64,000 nt of DNA from Ectocarpus siliculosus (GCA_000310025.1 FN649731.1:2586811-2650810), one strand, 5' to 3'. Shown: positions 1-13,378, numbered from the stretch's first letter. Numbers and translations are program-made. Notes: generated by a model from the letters alone, not told the origin.

Positions 1-247
1 ATTTAAATTTGGTTCAATTTCGGGGGTTCTACATCTTTGGGGGTTCCCTTTTCAGTTTTGGGGCCAAACCAGGGGGGGGGGGGGGGGGCGGATGCCCTTG
101 ACAAGAAACTTGAACGCCACCATACGACTGGAAACTGCTGTTACCTTCGTGTGTCCACTGAGTATTATAGCATGCTGTTCGAGAAGCCTACGTGATGCCG
201 AACACTCCCCTGCGGTATTTTTTTTTCGCAACACGGAACCCCTACAG
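1..247. other. left edge, no complete exon seen
   Basis: This stretch carries a 17-base G run at 72-88. The upstream exons of the TMEM205-like gene must lie here or, more likely, left of the window. I recognise no conserved coding block in it. Confidence 0.4.
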
Positions 248-1359
248 GACCCGAGCAGGCGTCACCTTGCTCGTCTCGCTGTTTTCAACCCTGCTGAATC
301 TGGTACTGCTTGAGCCCAAGTCCACAAGCATCATGCTGGAACGGTGAGCTTCTTTGCCAGCAGGAAGTATCGCGAGTTTCAATCCCGAGAGCGTTGGAAT
401 AGCCAGGATACCACTAAGCATGAAACACGATGTACCAACATTTGCTTGACGGCGTGAGGCTTCCTCGCCCGCCGGCGCTGCGACTGTGACAAACTAAGAA
501 TTTGCTGTGTTCAAAATCGAGGTATTCTTGTCTTGACCGGGACGACAGCAGCAGTTTTGCCCACTACCAGTATGTCTATTGTTTTTCATCCCGCTGCATT
601 CATGGGGCCACCGCTTTCGCCATCGTTGCGCTCCCAACGGAGGCAGCGGGCGAGCACCAGAAGTGACGGTTATGTCTCAATCATGGTCTTAACACTTTTT
701 CTTGACCCACGAACAATCGACGTAAGCGCTGACAAACAGAACACCAGCAGAGGAAATAGCCGTACCAGCACACCTCATGAAGAAAGCTTGAAAGCACGCT
801 GATGTCGGAATTCGAGTTCGCGTCGCCGACTCGTGGCGTACGCATCAACAGCTCTGCCGACTTGACATGCTGCAGACGATAGATGAGCAGTCTTGATCAG
901 CTTGGCTTCAGTTTGGATTGCCGGCACAGCAGCCGAGTTACGGAATCTCTTCGGAGAAAACAATACCCAGGTGGTCGACCTTTGAATGGAAAAAAAAACG
1001 GTTACGTTTTCCGACGACGTGCTGCAACACGGGTAGTCATCTCCGTGAGTGTCCCGTGTCCAATCCCAGGTGGCTCTTTTTGTTTTTGTGGCATCCGACT
1101 ACACATTCGTAAGGTGTTTGGTAAGAGCCTCGTCAAAGCAAGCGTGTTCTGAAAAACAACCCTCGATAATGGCTCCTACTCTGATTTGCTCTGATGCAGA
1201 TACAAACTGGAGGACGACAAGAAGAAAGACTCCGACGAGTACAAGGAGCTCGGAAAGACGTTCGGGAAATTCCATGGCATGTCAAGCTTTGCGAACCTTG
1301 GAGCGCTCATTGGGAGTTTTGTGTACGCGTGGGAGCTGGCTTCAGTAATCCCTATATGA
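248..1359 (+). CDS. TMEM205-like membrane protein (DUF4149), 3' end only
   Basis: Two exons can be read. The first ends at 343 with NLVLLEPKSTSIMLER, split after the second base of the Arg codon by a gtgagc donor. The last runs 1200-1359 and reads YKLEDDKKKDSDEYKELG, then GKFHGMSSFANLGALIGSF, and stops at TGA 1357-1359. The phases join exactly (CG|A). The NL..LEP.S...MLERYKLE block, followed by a FGK.HGMSS.ANL membrane helix, is the C-terminal half of the TMEM205-like (DUF4149) family of small multi-pass membrane proteins. Human TMEM205 has been linked to drug resistance, but the family's biochemical role is unclear. The 5' edge of the first visible exon is uncertain (AG at 246-247 or 257-258), and the N-terminal helices lie outside the window, so the gene is partial by position and shows no sign of being broken. 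Confidence 0.7.
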
Positions 1360-2023
1360 CGATTCAATAGATATAGCCACCCGTGGTGATGATTCGTCAC
1401 TTTGAGCGATTAGTCGCTCACGACGTGCAGCTTGATGCTACATGGTGTGGGCTTCAGATAGACATACAGCAGTACATTTCCGTTTTATCTTGCCCGGGGT
1501 GTCCGGCGATGGCACACTCCGAAGCGTGCGAATTTTCGCCGAACTAGTTTTTGCCGTCCCATTTCAGTGCCGTCACTTGCAGCGTACGCGCACCTTGTGT
1601 TCTTGCCTTCTCTGAGCCCCAATACGATAGTTGTAGAATCATTTGTTCCTTTTTTTACGCAACCAACTTCTAGGTACGGGACGATGATCGTCGAGATTGG
1701 GCAAACTCTCGACGACCTGGTCGTTCGAAGATACACCAAGGCTACCAAACTCCAAAATGCACCCGGTTTCTCCGCCGCACTGCACTCGCCCGTGTCTGGT
1801 CCAGGTGCAGGCCGGCAGTAGGCTCACACGGGCATATCCTTGACCCTTGACGCTGATGTGACCCCTCGTGCAACAAAAACGAGACCCATAAAAGACGCGA
1901 ACACCTTGGTCCCTTTGGCCAGATGTGCACTATCCGGGCCACAAGGCGTTCACATCCGCGGAGCCATGCTGCTGTGATGGATTTTGCCTGCACAAGCTTT
2001 GGGCTAGTTAGTGCCAGCAGCTG
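1360..2023. other. intergenic, convergent gene ends
   Basis: This lies between the stop of the TMEM205-like gene on + and the stop of SLY1 on -. It should hold both 3' UTRs and polyadenylation sites. One copy of the recurring ACAGCAGT motif lies at 1466-1473. No supported coding exon was found. Confidence 0.4.
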
Positions 2024-5000
2024 TCACGCTTGTTTCGTTCCAAGCTCCATGAGCTGTTCGAAGAATCCTTCCGCGTTCACCAGCTCCGTGCTCCCGTACG
2101 TGATGCTCAAAGGAGCACTCTGCGATCTTCTCTGGGCGAAGTCCTGTTTCACAAAAGAAGGCATGCGCATCCAGTATCGGCCGATAGAGGGGCGATGTTT
2201 CGTGAGCGCGAGACATTGTCAATGGCGATTTCCGGAGCCACAAGCATGTCATTATGCGCTGGCGCTTGTTAGTCACACTTGTAGGCCCTGAAGCACATAC
2301 ATCCCCCAACAAGCTGCCGGGGTTCTAGTGCAATCTATTTCACTATTGACGTTTTAGCCCGAAAACAAAGCAAGCTCTTCGACGAGAAAGCCACACAAAG
2401 CACCTCGACCTGTGGAATTGCAGCCTTGCTAGAATACGCGCGTCGACCGCAACTTCCCAACACTCGAGCGAGAGGCAGCTGTTGCCATTTTATCTGTACA
2501 ATCACATGCACAGCGCTTCGCAGCTGGCTCCTCTCGGCGCACCTGCAAGTTCTGGTACTCCGAGTAACACCCCCCTCCGATCATGAACACGATGACCTCT
2601 CGGGGTGGACCTCTGGACCTGGCCGCCGCCGGATCAGCTCGCTCTCGGAGCTTCGGGTCTAGGTACAGGTACGCTTCGTCTTCCTCTCCGTAGTCGAGAA
2701 GGCTTTTTTCCATTAACACGGCGAAGGTGGGTGTGGTGTGGTTGGTCTGACTGTGTTACGGCACGTTTGCTTTGAAGTACAGCATGCAACTTGCCGAAAA
2801 GCCGAAGAATATGGCGCCAGGGGGGGCCGACAATTGGGGGAACCAGGCATTGTGACGGACCTTCTCCCCAACGCTTCAACAACCGAACGTTATGTGTGAC
2901 GGCAGGGAAAAGCATGGATGCATGTCTAATGCGGCAGTTACCTGTGCTAGCGTCCGCCGGTTCTGTTCTGATCGGTGTAAGAAACCCATCACGGTGTCAA
3001 AATTCTTAAGCAAACACCCCACACATGGCCAAACCTTGGGCCATCTCTACCCCGTTCCGAGCAAGAAGTACGTGACACAACATGACCTTGGCTGCACCTT
3101 CGGGACTCACCTCTCGACCACCCTTGTGACGTGCGCGTTGTTGGCTCGAGAGAGAAGCTGCCCAGCAGTGGCGGCAGCCTGTGGATATGCCGATTTCGCG
3201 GTAGGAAGATCGAGTCGTCGTGGAACGAAAAACAAAGTAGTATCGTGTCAACGCGTATCACGGCGTCAGCAATGTATCGGTAGGAGCAGAATATGCGGCA
3301 CAATTGACGACACGGTTTTACCGAGGTCGCAGTGCACTTGAAGATCCGCGTCTTAACCAATGCAATATTTCATGACACCTTATTCGCCTTCACACACATT
3401 CTAGTGGTGACATCTCGAGGCCAACAGGATACCTTGCACTTCATACACGTGGGAAAACAAGTAGAGCGTCGAGCATCGACCGTCAAATGAAAGGGTATAT
3501 TGTATATATCATAGGGAATACCACATGATGGCCCACCTTTGCCAGCAATCCAGTTGCTTGCGTTTGTGCTTTCGCAAACAGTCCAGAGAGCATCTTGTTT
3601 GGACCAGACAGAGGAGCCTCGTCTGACCCCCCTCCAGCTTGCATTGTCGGCAAGTGCTGCAAGGATATCTGCAAGAATGCAAGAGAGAGGGCGAAAACAA
3701 GTCGCCGACAATCAGGCACAGCGCTCAACGGATCTCATTGCCCAAAAGAAAAAAAAGGTACTCTACTATAGTATGACTCGTTCCATGGACACGACGGACG
3801 TCGTCCGTGAATATTCAGAAATATAACGCCAACGGAAACTACACTGCGGTTACAATAACGTGTACCCCCCCCCACCTGCTGCCGCAGGAATCCGATCGCC
3901 CCCAGCCCCCTTTGCGCCTCCTCCTCCGCCCCGTCAACCCCAGAGCTAGCAGCGGACTGCTTCAAGAGACCCTCCAGCTCTGTGACTTCCGCGGTGGACG
4001 GTCTGACCGCCAAGCAGTACACTCCCAGCAAGCGGAGCTTGTCACGGATGGAGCCCTTGCCGCTGACAAGAAGCTCCTGCACCCTGCTCTTCGTCCGCTG
4101 GTCACACAGAGAAAGAGGAGACGAGAAAAAAGGAGGAATGTATGTCGTGGGAGGAACCCGATCTGGCTCAGCCCACGCGGTTGGTGCAGCTGCAACATAT
4201 TGGCACGCTACTTGTCAAACGCCTGTCGAGCAACACACGCACAACGGATCCAAGGCAACCCCCCCCCCCCTTCGTGAAGATATTGTGGACGTGAGTGCTG
4301 AACTACCGGCCTGCAGGGCCCCCATCTTTAGAAGGGTTTTACTGCAAAGGTGCAAAAGATTCGCTCCACCTTGCCCAACAAGTGGGCTTCGCAGCCAGCT
4401 CATCGATGGCGCCTGGTCAAAAAAACATGCGGTGGGGAGTGCGCTCCAGTACTAAAACCATACCTTGGACGGGGCAGATATAATCTCCTCCTCAACCTCG
4501 AAGTACACTGGCACTTCGCGCGCCGCCACATCATCCATGATGGCCTGTGTGTCGTCGCGACATACACAAGTGCCGGACGGTAAGCGTAAAGCCAACATTT
4601 CATAAAAGCTTGCGAGTCGTGTTTCTCGTTCAAGGGCAGCTCGGCGACCTGTCTAGCCGCGTGTGGGGTTTTCATGCCATCGCATGCGGAAATGTGCAGT
4701 TCGGCCTCACCGTCATGAGAGATCACACGACCAGGATTGAGCTTCCCTCCTGCCGACGCAACACCTCCGGTCAACCAACGCCCGTGCACAATCAGGGTCC
4801 TGGCACACACACACGCCGCTTCCAACGAGTCTTCTCGTTGTCCATCCGATACCTTGGTCCACGGATCAATGAAGCCTGTACGTACCTTTCAAGTAGACAT
4901 CGCGCTCACAACCCAGCAGGACCGGAAAACTCAACTTGTGCCGTCATCGTACATGCAGTAGCTGCAGCCATCTTCGTACATTAACGTCACCGGGTTTACC

Positions 5001-8000
5001 AAGTCGCCACCGAATACCCTCACCTTCAAGATGTTGGTGTGCATTTCTAGCCCCTTCTTCTGCTCCAAAAGCTTCGGCAGCGACTCCACCGCCGCTGCAA
5101 GCTCCTGCGTTGCTTCGTCTCCTCCTCCTCCGGCCGCACCGCCGATGGGAGTGCTTACCCCCAAGCCAGACGATGCCGCATCGGCGTTGATTCCCGCTGC
5201 GGAGGTCCTCCTCCTGATGTCGTCCTCCTGACATGACGAAACGAAGTAAGATTAACTACCTTCCCCGCTCCCGTTTGGTGTAGACATACAAGGTGGGCTA
5301 ACCATGCACAGACCAGAGCACATAGTGGCGCATCTATTCGATGTATGGGACAGCTCTATAATATAAGGCCATGCCGTTTTGGCTCCAGCACCTCCCCGTC
5401 CAACGAAAAACATCGAAACTAATCGCATGGGTCTTGCCTTCTGAGTCACGGCCGCCAGCTCCGATCCATTGGCCTCGATAGCTTCAGGAAAGGGCGAGCC
5501 CTTGAAGCGGCGGTAGAAGGAGTCCTAGGCACGCCGGGTGGGGAACACGTAAAGGGGCAATCCGGGAGGGACACAGCAAGGGACCATGAAAAACAAGTCT
5601 TGACAAAAAACTGTCAGAACGCGCTGACATATGCACGTCTACATACTACCCAAAGCAGACGGTAAATTCGTGGAAACGCTTGGTGAAAGCTTCTCGTGGA
5701 GTGCGGAGGAATTCGGGGTCGCAGCTCGTTTCCACTCCTGCTCTCCTGACGCGGTGAGGGGTCAAGTTGCGGTTCTGTGGCATCAGCACTGGTTGAGTGA
5801 TCAATAGCTTTTGAATACGGCCCGGGGAAGCTGGTAGTACCGATGGCTGCAGACAACAGTTACCTATACCTAAGAACAGAGAGGCGAGCATTTGGTGCCG
5901 TTGCCGCTACGCGCAATAGAAACGGAGCGCTCCACAAATCAACTCAGGTGTTACATACCCCCAATCAAGACTTTGCCGCTCACATTCTCGGCGTCAACAT
6001 CGTACGTCTTGGACCGCTTCCCTTGGCCGTTCTTCCCCTCCATCTGAACCGTCACCCGGTTCAATCGATGGTCCAGAACATCGTCTACCAGGGCTTGGTA
6101 TGTGCTGCGCTCGCCGAATGAACCGACAACCAGTAGAGCACCGCGTGGGATACGATGGTTCAGCAAAGGGCAACAGATGGTCAAACAACGTTCGGCGGCG
6201 TTCACAGGAATCTTGGAGCACACGAAATCGTACACGATCGCTGGCTCTCAGAAGTGCATCACCAGCCAACAAGACGCACGCCAAGGAGCCAATTGCGTGT
6301 TTACACCAATCTGAATCACCTACAAGAGTCCGATCATGCGCCCAAATCAAAACGAACACCCGGGAGCTATAAACTACCTGTTGTGCCTGAGAGCAGAAAC
6401 AAGATCCATGCCCCGGTGCATGACGACCACGAGCGGTCTCTGGAACCCTGCCGCTCCTGCCGCGTTGAACGCCGTCCCCCCGCTCATCAGGTGGTCGCTG
6501 ATGATCTTTGGATGGAGCCAGAACAACGGGCAAGGTGGGTGTGTACGTGTTTACGTGTCTACGGAGAGTGACCCAGAACATCTTCTCGGCGCACCTAAAG
6601 CAGGGCCGCCGGAAAACAGGCCAACAGGTCAAGGAGACACTGCCCGACAGGATCACGATACACCAACCAAACCTACTAATCCTCAGCCCCGTCGTCGCCT
6701 TGCGAGGCAAACAGTCCCGAGCTTCCGCCTAATCGGATGTCTTGCGTGAGGAGCCGGAACAAGTCCAACCACGGTCCAAAAAGGAGTGCCCTATGAGCAT
6801 GCTGCAGAAGCGGGATGTACCTTGCTCAATTGTTCCGAAAGCATTTGTGTCGGCCCTCCGGGGAGCGCGCGGATTATCGGCACCCCTCCCGCGGTGGCCA
6901 AGACCCCGAAAAGGGCACTTGCCATGCTCTTCATGTAGTTTTCGATCTGTCATGCGTGCGTTTCCGACGAAAAAGGTGAGGGCGCAGTGGGGCACGAAAA
7001 ATGATTGGTCAAACACTTTCCGCTGCATCATGAAAGGGCACGAACGAGAAGGCTTCTCGAAGGGTATGCACACATCTTGGACCCGGGAGCCGGGCTAAGT
7101 CCAGGCTCAACCCCCTAGCATGGCTCCGCATCCATTTCCTTGCAATGTACATCTGGTATAGATAACAGCAAAATTGCGTTCGCCAACCTTCGTTGCTTCT
7201 GCAAAGGGCGGCGCCCAGCACTCAACCGAGCACCGGACAGAGCTACAACACTGCTTAGAGCATTCACACAAAAGACGGAGCCCCCGCTCTCCATTTCCTA
7301 ACCAAGATTGCAGGTCTATACCTGGGCGTCTGGGCAGGTCGGGTCGTTGTACTGCACGTACGATCCCGGTCGGTCGAGGCTGAAAAGGCGGTGTTCCAAG
7401 GAAACGAACTCAAGGTTCTGGTCAAAAATCTTGGAGATCATGTCTACGCTGCCTTCCGCCAAGGTTTCTCGCGCCAGGAGCTCCATCAGCGGCCGCTCGA
7501 GCTTGCTCGACAGGTTGATGAACAGGTTGCTGCGCGGGAGGGTGTCGATTGCGAGGTATGGTTACGGGACATGTTGTCCATGCGAGGACGGGCGTACAGC
7601 ATGAAGTGCGGCAACCTGTGCATACGGCACCGAGAGATTATGCTATAGCTCTCCTGCGTGTTACGCCAGTCGAACGGCAGCGCTCCCGCAAGCATTGTGC
7701 GTCGATTCGCCCTGCTGTGTGTTTACACGAAAATTGAAAGACTCGCCAGAAAGAAGAGTTACAGTACCTGTAGAGCCTTTTGCCAGCGTCGGCCGCGATT
7801 CGTCGCATGTTCTCTTCCGTTGGGCGGCAGAAATAGATCGCCGGTACGTCGGGGATTGCCTCTCGTTCCGTCTCCAGCTGTGGCGTGGGAACAAACAGGC
7901 AAGCGCAAGCGGTCACGGGTGACCAAGAACGAGTTACTCCTCGACATCGGTAGAAATACACACTGGGTGCAGGTTGGTTTCGGTTTTATCCGCTCACGTG

Positions 8001-8770
8001 CAGCATATATGTACACGTGCACTTACTTGTGATATTAAATTACGGCTCGAAACTGTGAGTGTTTCAGGCCCCCTGGGTTTAAACATGCAGCACTGATACG
8101 ACCCGACTAAGCAACGGGGCGGCGCACCAGCATGTGCAGGGTGACTCCTTGCTTCCGGAGCTGCGTGACATGCAGCAATGTGGAGATGATGTTCCGGCAT
8201 GGCTTGTCGTAGACCAAAACCTTCCACTGATCCGACCACTCGCCAATCTGGCCCACCCGAGTGCCTGGATTTTTCGATGGTATACAACAAGCGGCGGAGA
8301 AGTGTGTCTGAGGCAGGGGTGCGCCAGGTAGCATCGACAATTGGCTTGCTGAGATAGGTGTTTTCTCCGGTGCGTATGTTGTATCTGCTGTACGTAACCA
8401 ACCACAGAGGTTTGCGGTGCAACCTATAGAGGGAAATGTTCTTTGACGGAGGGGCAAGTCATACTTGTAGGAGAGGCGCGGAACGTTATGTACAGACAAT
8501 TCACCCTATTCAACAAGGCAATCCTTCCATCAGTTAGTTATCAAGGCAATGTTGCTGGGAGCAGTCGCCACCTTTGCGAGAGGTGTAGCGGGTTCCTCGC
8601 TGTTACAGCATACAGCATACGCGATGAAGACAACGTTCTGAATCTATCTCTGCAGTTCCGCGCTCACCGTTGTCATTGGAATTGAAATTCAGTAGCCTGA
8701 GGACAGCCTGCCTTTGCTTGTCTTTTAGTGAGCTAGGCAGCGATCCGAAGGCTCCAGTCATTGCCGCCAT
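2024..8770 (-). CDS. SLY1: Sec1/Munc18-family protein SLY1 (SCFD1)
   Basis: SLY1 clasps syntaxin-5/Sed5-type SNARE complexes and promotes vesicle fusion between ER and Golgi. Fifteen exons with matching phases give 665 residues, the usual SLY1 length: 8770-8668, 8264-8128, 7877-7768, 7529-7322, 6946-6821, 6505-6378, 6104-5984, 5524-5438, 5227-5024, 4544-4464, 4076-3876, 3656-3537, 3178-3111, 2750-2543 and 2119-2024. Diagnostic blocks are WKVLVYDK with GVTLHML (about 60-80), PDVPAIYFCRPTEEN (about 90), FQRPLVVVMHRGMDL (about 250), TYQALVDDVLDHRLNRV, DSFYRRFKGSPFPEA (312 on), SGKGSIRDKLRLL, REVIVFMIGGGCYSEYQNLQ (615-634) and TYGSTELVNAEGFFEQL near the C-terminus. The start is the ATG of MAAMTGAFG. 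Intron 8 has a GC donor (AAG|GCAAGA). A tiny extra exon between the last two cannot be excluded, because yeast SLY1 has about 8 more residues there. The edge of exon 14 is the least certain. Confidence 0.93.
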
Positions 8771-9046
8771 CGTTAACCGGCGCGTGTGTCCTCGTGTACA
8801 GCCTGCTACTCCCTGCTCCGTGTGCGGCGTGCGGAGGGAGATGCTGTGGGGGATGCACAATGGAGACTTTTGGGGTATGCGGGGTTTGTTAGGAGGTTCA
8901 CGAGGCCGTTATGTCGCGTGCCAGCACAGCAGCGACGATCGCGCCGCATGTGCCTCTGTAGCGCAAAATCAACTCCCTCTTACACCTTCCAAATCTCACC
9001 CAGGCAGAACTCGCTCCTCCCCTCAACTCCAAGTCACGAAAGCGCT
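8771..9046. promoter_or_regulatory. short divergent promoter region between SLY1 and the DUF3067 gene
   Basis: The two start codons face away from each other across 276 bp, so both 5' UTRs and promoters must fit here, or overlap the first exons. I see no convincing TATA box. The right half, just before the DUF3067 ATG, is pyrimidine-rich. The regulatory role is inferred from spacing alone. Confidence 0.4.
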
Positions 9047-11446
9047 ATGTTACGGCAATCGGTAGTAGCTGTCGTAGCAGCCGTCGCGCTCCTGGGAGCA
9101 AGAAACAGATCGGCGGAAGGATTTCGACATGTGGGTGTCGCGCGGAGCGGTCGTGCCCGACCAGATCGGTGTCAGGTGAGGCCGCAAGCGAGAGGGACAG
9201 GCACGCTCGTCGTCAGCACCGGTACGCACTGGTACGGGCAGTAGCATTAGGCTTTTGATGACTGCTGACGGTGATTGTAGAAGCGGCAGAATACACCGTC
9301 GTCGTGGTGACGCTACGCGCAAACAAGCTGTCCCAAGTTGAACCGGCCCGTAATCTGCAGGACCGGCGGTAACCTTCCAGTCATGTAGTCCACCGTCCGT
9401 AGATTCCAGCACAAGCACCGCGCTACCACCCTGCACTCATTTGAGATCCATTTTGTTGATGTTCAACACCGCTAGGTAAGGCGAATATTTCCGTCCCTGC
9501 TAATCATACTAGACCACACCACACGGGTTACGGGTGTGGGTGCGTCCGGGTCAGCGGGTGTAGCCAAACGCGGCACGATTAACCAGGGCGTGTGCCCCGC
9601 CCGTATTTGGAAGAGATTCGTACTTACCAGGCGTTGTCGGAGCATTGGCTTGTATGCATAGGTCGATCACATATCTACAAAGTGCGAAAGCCACCAGCAG
9701 AAAATTGCCCCTAGCGTTTCGCCAGCAGCTGGAATGTCTGCTGGGAAGGTTGAAGTCGAAACTCCGAAGGTTCTGCCCAGGTGGTTGCATCGGTGCTGTT
9801 CATGTTGCGTTCCACGTCCTGGTCGTGCGATCCTGTGATACTACCAGCAGTAATCAGCGGGAAGTCGTATGCATAGATCGCTCGGGAACAGAATGTGGTT
9901 CCAGAGTTACCAAAAACACCATTGTTGTGGAGACAAACACTCTCACGTGTTGGATAAGAGTGGATAAAGTCACAACTGAGCGTCACCCGTGCTTGCGTGT
10001 GGGATTTATGTCGACGAACGCTGACACCATCCTTCCTCGCAGGGGAGACGCGGCCAAAGTATCAAATTATCTTCACCTTTTGATATGCATACGGAGAACT
10101 TGCCCTGGGCCACGTGCACAGGACGTGGACCACGTTGCTTGCATAGCGCACGGCCCGACTTTTCGTTTCCTCGACGCATGCAGGACATGCACCGCTCGTG
10201 CTATAACTAGGAACCTGTTTCGAAGTACTCTACCAAGATACTGCTTTGTAGCCTCCACACAATATTTTATCCACCAACGCTGTCGGCAATCCGTCATGTT
10301 CCGCTACTTGCACCTGCTCAGAGCGTGGGTAAGCTCTCGGCTAGTCCAATGGAGAAGTTCATGAGTGGTTTGGAGAAGATGATGACCGGTCCGCAGCTCG
10401 AAGGGAGCATGGACACCCCGCAGGAGCAAGAGCAGCAGGAAGAGCCCCAAGACATGAGTGCCTTCCGAGAGAGCCTGATCAGGCAGAGCAGGTGATCGCG
10501 CCCGTTGCAGCAGTAGTTGTGGCTTTGGTGCAGCAGCGATGCGCGATGTGGTGGATTTCGTCTTGTGCATCTCACACCGACACCTTTGATATTGGCCAGT
10601 CAAGAGGGGGCAGTTGATCGCCGAAAATCCGCTCAAGATAAGACAAGTTTTTTTTTTAGTTCGCTGTTGATGAGGCAAACCAAGAGCAACGGTGTCCAGA
10701 TCTTTGTTGTTTCGAGGTATTGTTCCAGTGATGTGCACTCGTTTTATTTCGCTCTGAATGCTGCTACGCAGACGTGCGTTAACCTGGCAATCCTCTTCCG
10801 CGGTCGTGTTTCGCCACACCTTGTTGCAGGAAAGACAGCTTGAAGAAGAAGGAAGAGTTCACGGGTTACGACATGTACGACTTGATCGTCGACAAGTTCG
10901 ACGTACCATACGACGTTCAAATCAACAAAACAGTGTGGATGGGCAAACCTGTCTTGTGTTTCAACATCATGTGGAAGTGAGTGGCGTCTGCCCTTGGGGT
11001 TGTAGTACGGTCGGGGTCAGGACTATGTATGTTGCACATTTCCACGTGAGAGGTAGAACAACCTCGTCCGGAATTTGCAACAAGCCTCGCTGGTGTCGCC
11101 AATGCTGTCGCCAAAAATTCGTCACTGGTTCACGGTAGAGCGAGCTTCCTTGTGGCGTGAACATTGAAGACGCGTCTGTGTTCTCAAGACTCAACCCGGC
11201 ACGGCTGCGTTGTTCTCATCCAGGCATCTGGGACAGAGCAGCTTTCCGCTCAGCGAGCAGGAATACTTGGAGCACCTGCAGGCACTCGCTGAGCTTCTGA
11301 TGGAGTGGGATCGCGTGGATCAGTTCAAGAGATCACTCGCCGATACCAAGAAGCGACCGCAATCGTATTTCGGCTACGCCGTCGCGCTCCCACTCGATCT
11401 CGATCCTGACACGATGGTCGACTACTTCGACGACTCTTACTTTTAA
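9047..11446 (+). CDS. plastid-targeted DUF3067 family protein
   Basis: Four exons with closing phases (9047-9175, 10322-10491, 10830-10976, 11224-11446) give 222 residues. The C-terminal two thirds match DUF3067, a small family of cyanobacteria and plastids whose function I do not know. The matching blocks are TGYDMYDLIVDKFDVPYDVQ, FNIMWKHLGQSSFPLSEQEY, LEHLQALAELLMEWDRVDQF and YFGYAVALPLDLDPDTM. The N-terminus has a hydrophobic signal (VVAVVAAVALLGA, residues about 6-18), then SAEGF and an Arg-rich stretch. That fits a bipartite stramenopile plastid leader with Phe near the cleavage point, although the motif is not the textbook ASAFAP. Residues 44-99 form a Met/Gln/Glu-rich linker. The start is the only Met directly before the signal, and an in-frame extension upstream looks non-coding. 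It is transcribed divergently from SLY1. Confidence 0.87.
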
Positions 11447-12198
11447 CTTTTGGCTGGGAAAACACCGGGACGCGTTCGAACCACGGCGTTATTGATGTAT
11501 CTTGCTTGGTTGGGAGGCGTACGAGGGCATTTTACGGTATATACGATTGTGTGTTGCTGGGCGTTAGTGGCATATGCAGTGCCGAAGGTTTGCCGCAATG
11601 CTTGTTTGTTGTCGTGTGGCGCGTGATTAACCGTTGGTTGGAGAGAGGTCGTTGTATCAACTCGCCGAGGAAAAGAATTGTAGAAAATCGTAACTCATTT
11701 GGACGTTCGGGTGGCGAACCAGAAGGTGCGGGGCCACACCTTCAGGCTTAAAACCGTATGTATATGCCGGGAGAAAGGGTTATTTTGCGGGAGGCACGAC
11801 GTGTGACTAGAGAAGCAGAGATGCAGTGACGTTCATATCAACGTTGCAGGAAAGGGAGAACAGGATTTTTTTATGGACTTCTTGTGCATCACCTCGAAGA
11901 ATTCGCTTGCGTGAGGTACGTACATATTGCATGGCTGTGTGGTGAACGCGAGACTCGCACACCCGTAGACACACCTCTTGCGGCCGTGAAATACCTTAGT
12001 TAAGTTTTGGCTCTCTCCGCGTAGCGCGGGTCAGTGAAGCCACATACTTAGCTCAAGGAGGATGGCTTTATCACGAAATGCATGCAGTAGTGCTGCCAGT
12101 AATCCACCAGCACCTTCATCGGCATCCCCGTGGCCGTCGCGATGCTGGTTCACGACAGATTGACTGTACTGCCATGGCCATGTGCGTTCGCATCTTCT

Positions 12199-12278
12199 CT
12201 GGTGTATAGAAAGCAACAATTATCAAAATTGAAGCCGTCTGGTGTATAGAAAGCAACAATTATCAAAATTGAAGCCGT
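12199..12278. repeat. 40-bp tandem duplication, two copies
   Basis: The unit beginning CTGGTGTATAGAAAGC and ending GAAGCCGT is repeated back to back without a mismatch, at 12199-12238 and 12239-12278. The perfect identity suggests a recent event or a local assembly duplication. Confidence 0.9.
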
Positions 12279-13378
12279 TCGTTGACACAGTGACGACACC
12301 AAACTGTCTATTAGTGAGTGGTGAACGACAATCCCAACTCTTCCACATGGATCACTGTCGCTCACCTCAGAGTTAAACACCGGGTAACATGCCGTAACAA
12401 CGCAGATGGTTCAGACGCTCGTTCTTTGAGGACCTCCACAGAACCTCGAGCACGGCTTGACGAAAAGCGTAACCCAAGCACACCGTACAACAACAAAGAG
12501 ACGACAGCGACAAACCTACTCCTAACATTTTCCTGTACATGGGGCAACTAGTAGCTTCCCGTTTCATGATCACAGCCCACCATCATCGAGGTGAAGTGTC
12601 CATGGCGTTAGCGTTCTTTTAACCAACCTCATGATACATGCTCGGTGTCTGCTTCCATCATCCCCCCCCCCCACACACACACTGAGACTGACGTGTTTTC
12701 ATTGGTACGTCGGTTAGCGCGGTCGATGCTAATAATGAAAATACACACACACTCCCTTGTGCATTTTATCCCTCGAAAATTCAGTCCTTCATGTGGCATA
12801 CTTGGACAAAATGGTCTACACTACACCCTGCCTGGCTGCAGAGAATACCCTACGGCGATCCCTCCTTGGATAATTGCACCCCTGTCGCCTTCACGTCTGA
12901 ATGTGGATGGAATGACCAGGGTTAGCTGGGCTGTACCCTTTCGCTGCCCACTGCACACCACCAATGCTCCTTTCGTCAGGATGTACCTCTTCACAAAGTC
13001 TCGAAGGCTCGGTGCCAGGAATCCGCAAAACGGCTCCCCGAGATGTCCTCCACGATGCTTGCACTGCTTGACCCCAAGCAATTAATGGATACCGCCTTCG
13101 AGAGTGGCGTGTCGCAAAGGGAAGTCTTCAAATGGAGGGCGTCGCCATTTCGACACGATTGTATGCACCATAGGCTTCCTTGCCCAGCGGTGGGCCTGTC
13201 ATGCATGGAGGTAAAAAACGTACCTAATATCCGTCTTCCTAACCATACCCTGCCTGTTTACAGTACCTGGCCAAAAGCAGGACCCGAACAACCAGAGACG
13301 ACATGCCTCGACAGCGGCCATACGGTGCCGGTGCGCTCATAAGAAACATCTTGACAATAAAATCGCGGCTCCTGTGGA

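Noticed and set aside
12821-13081. Minus-strand open frame of 86 codons with some protein-like stretches
   Set aside because: No known motif, no plausible splice partners and no supporting neighbour. Frames of this size are common here by chance.
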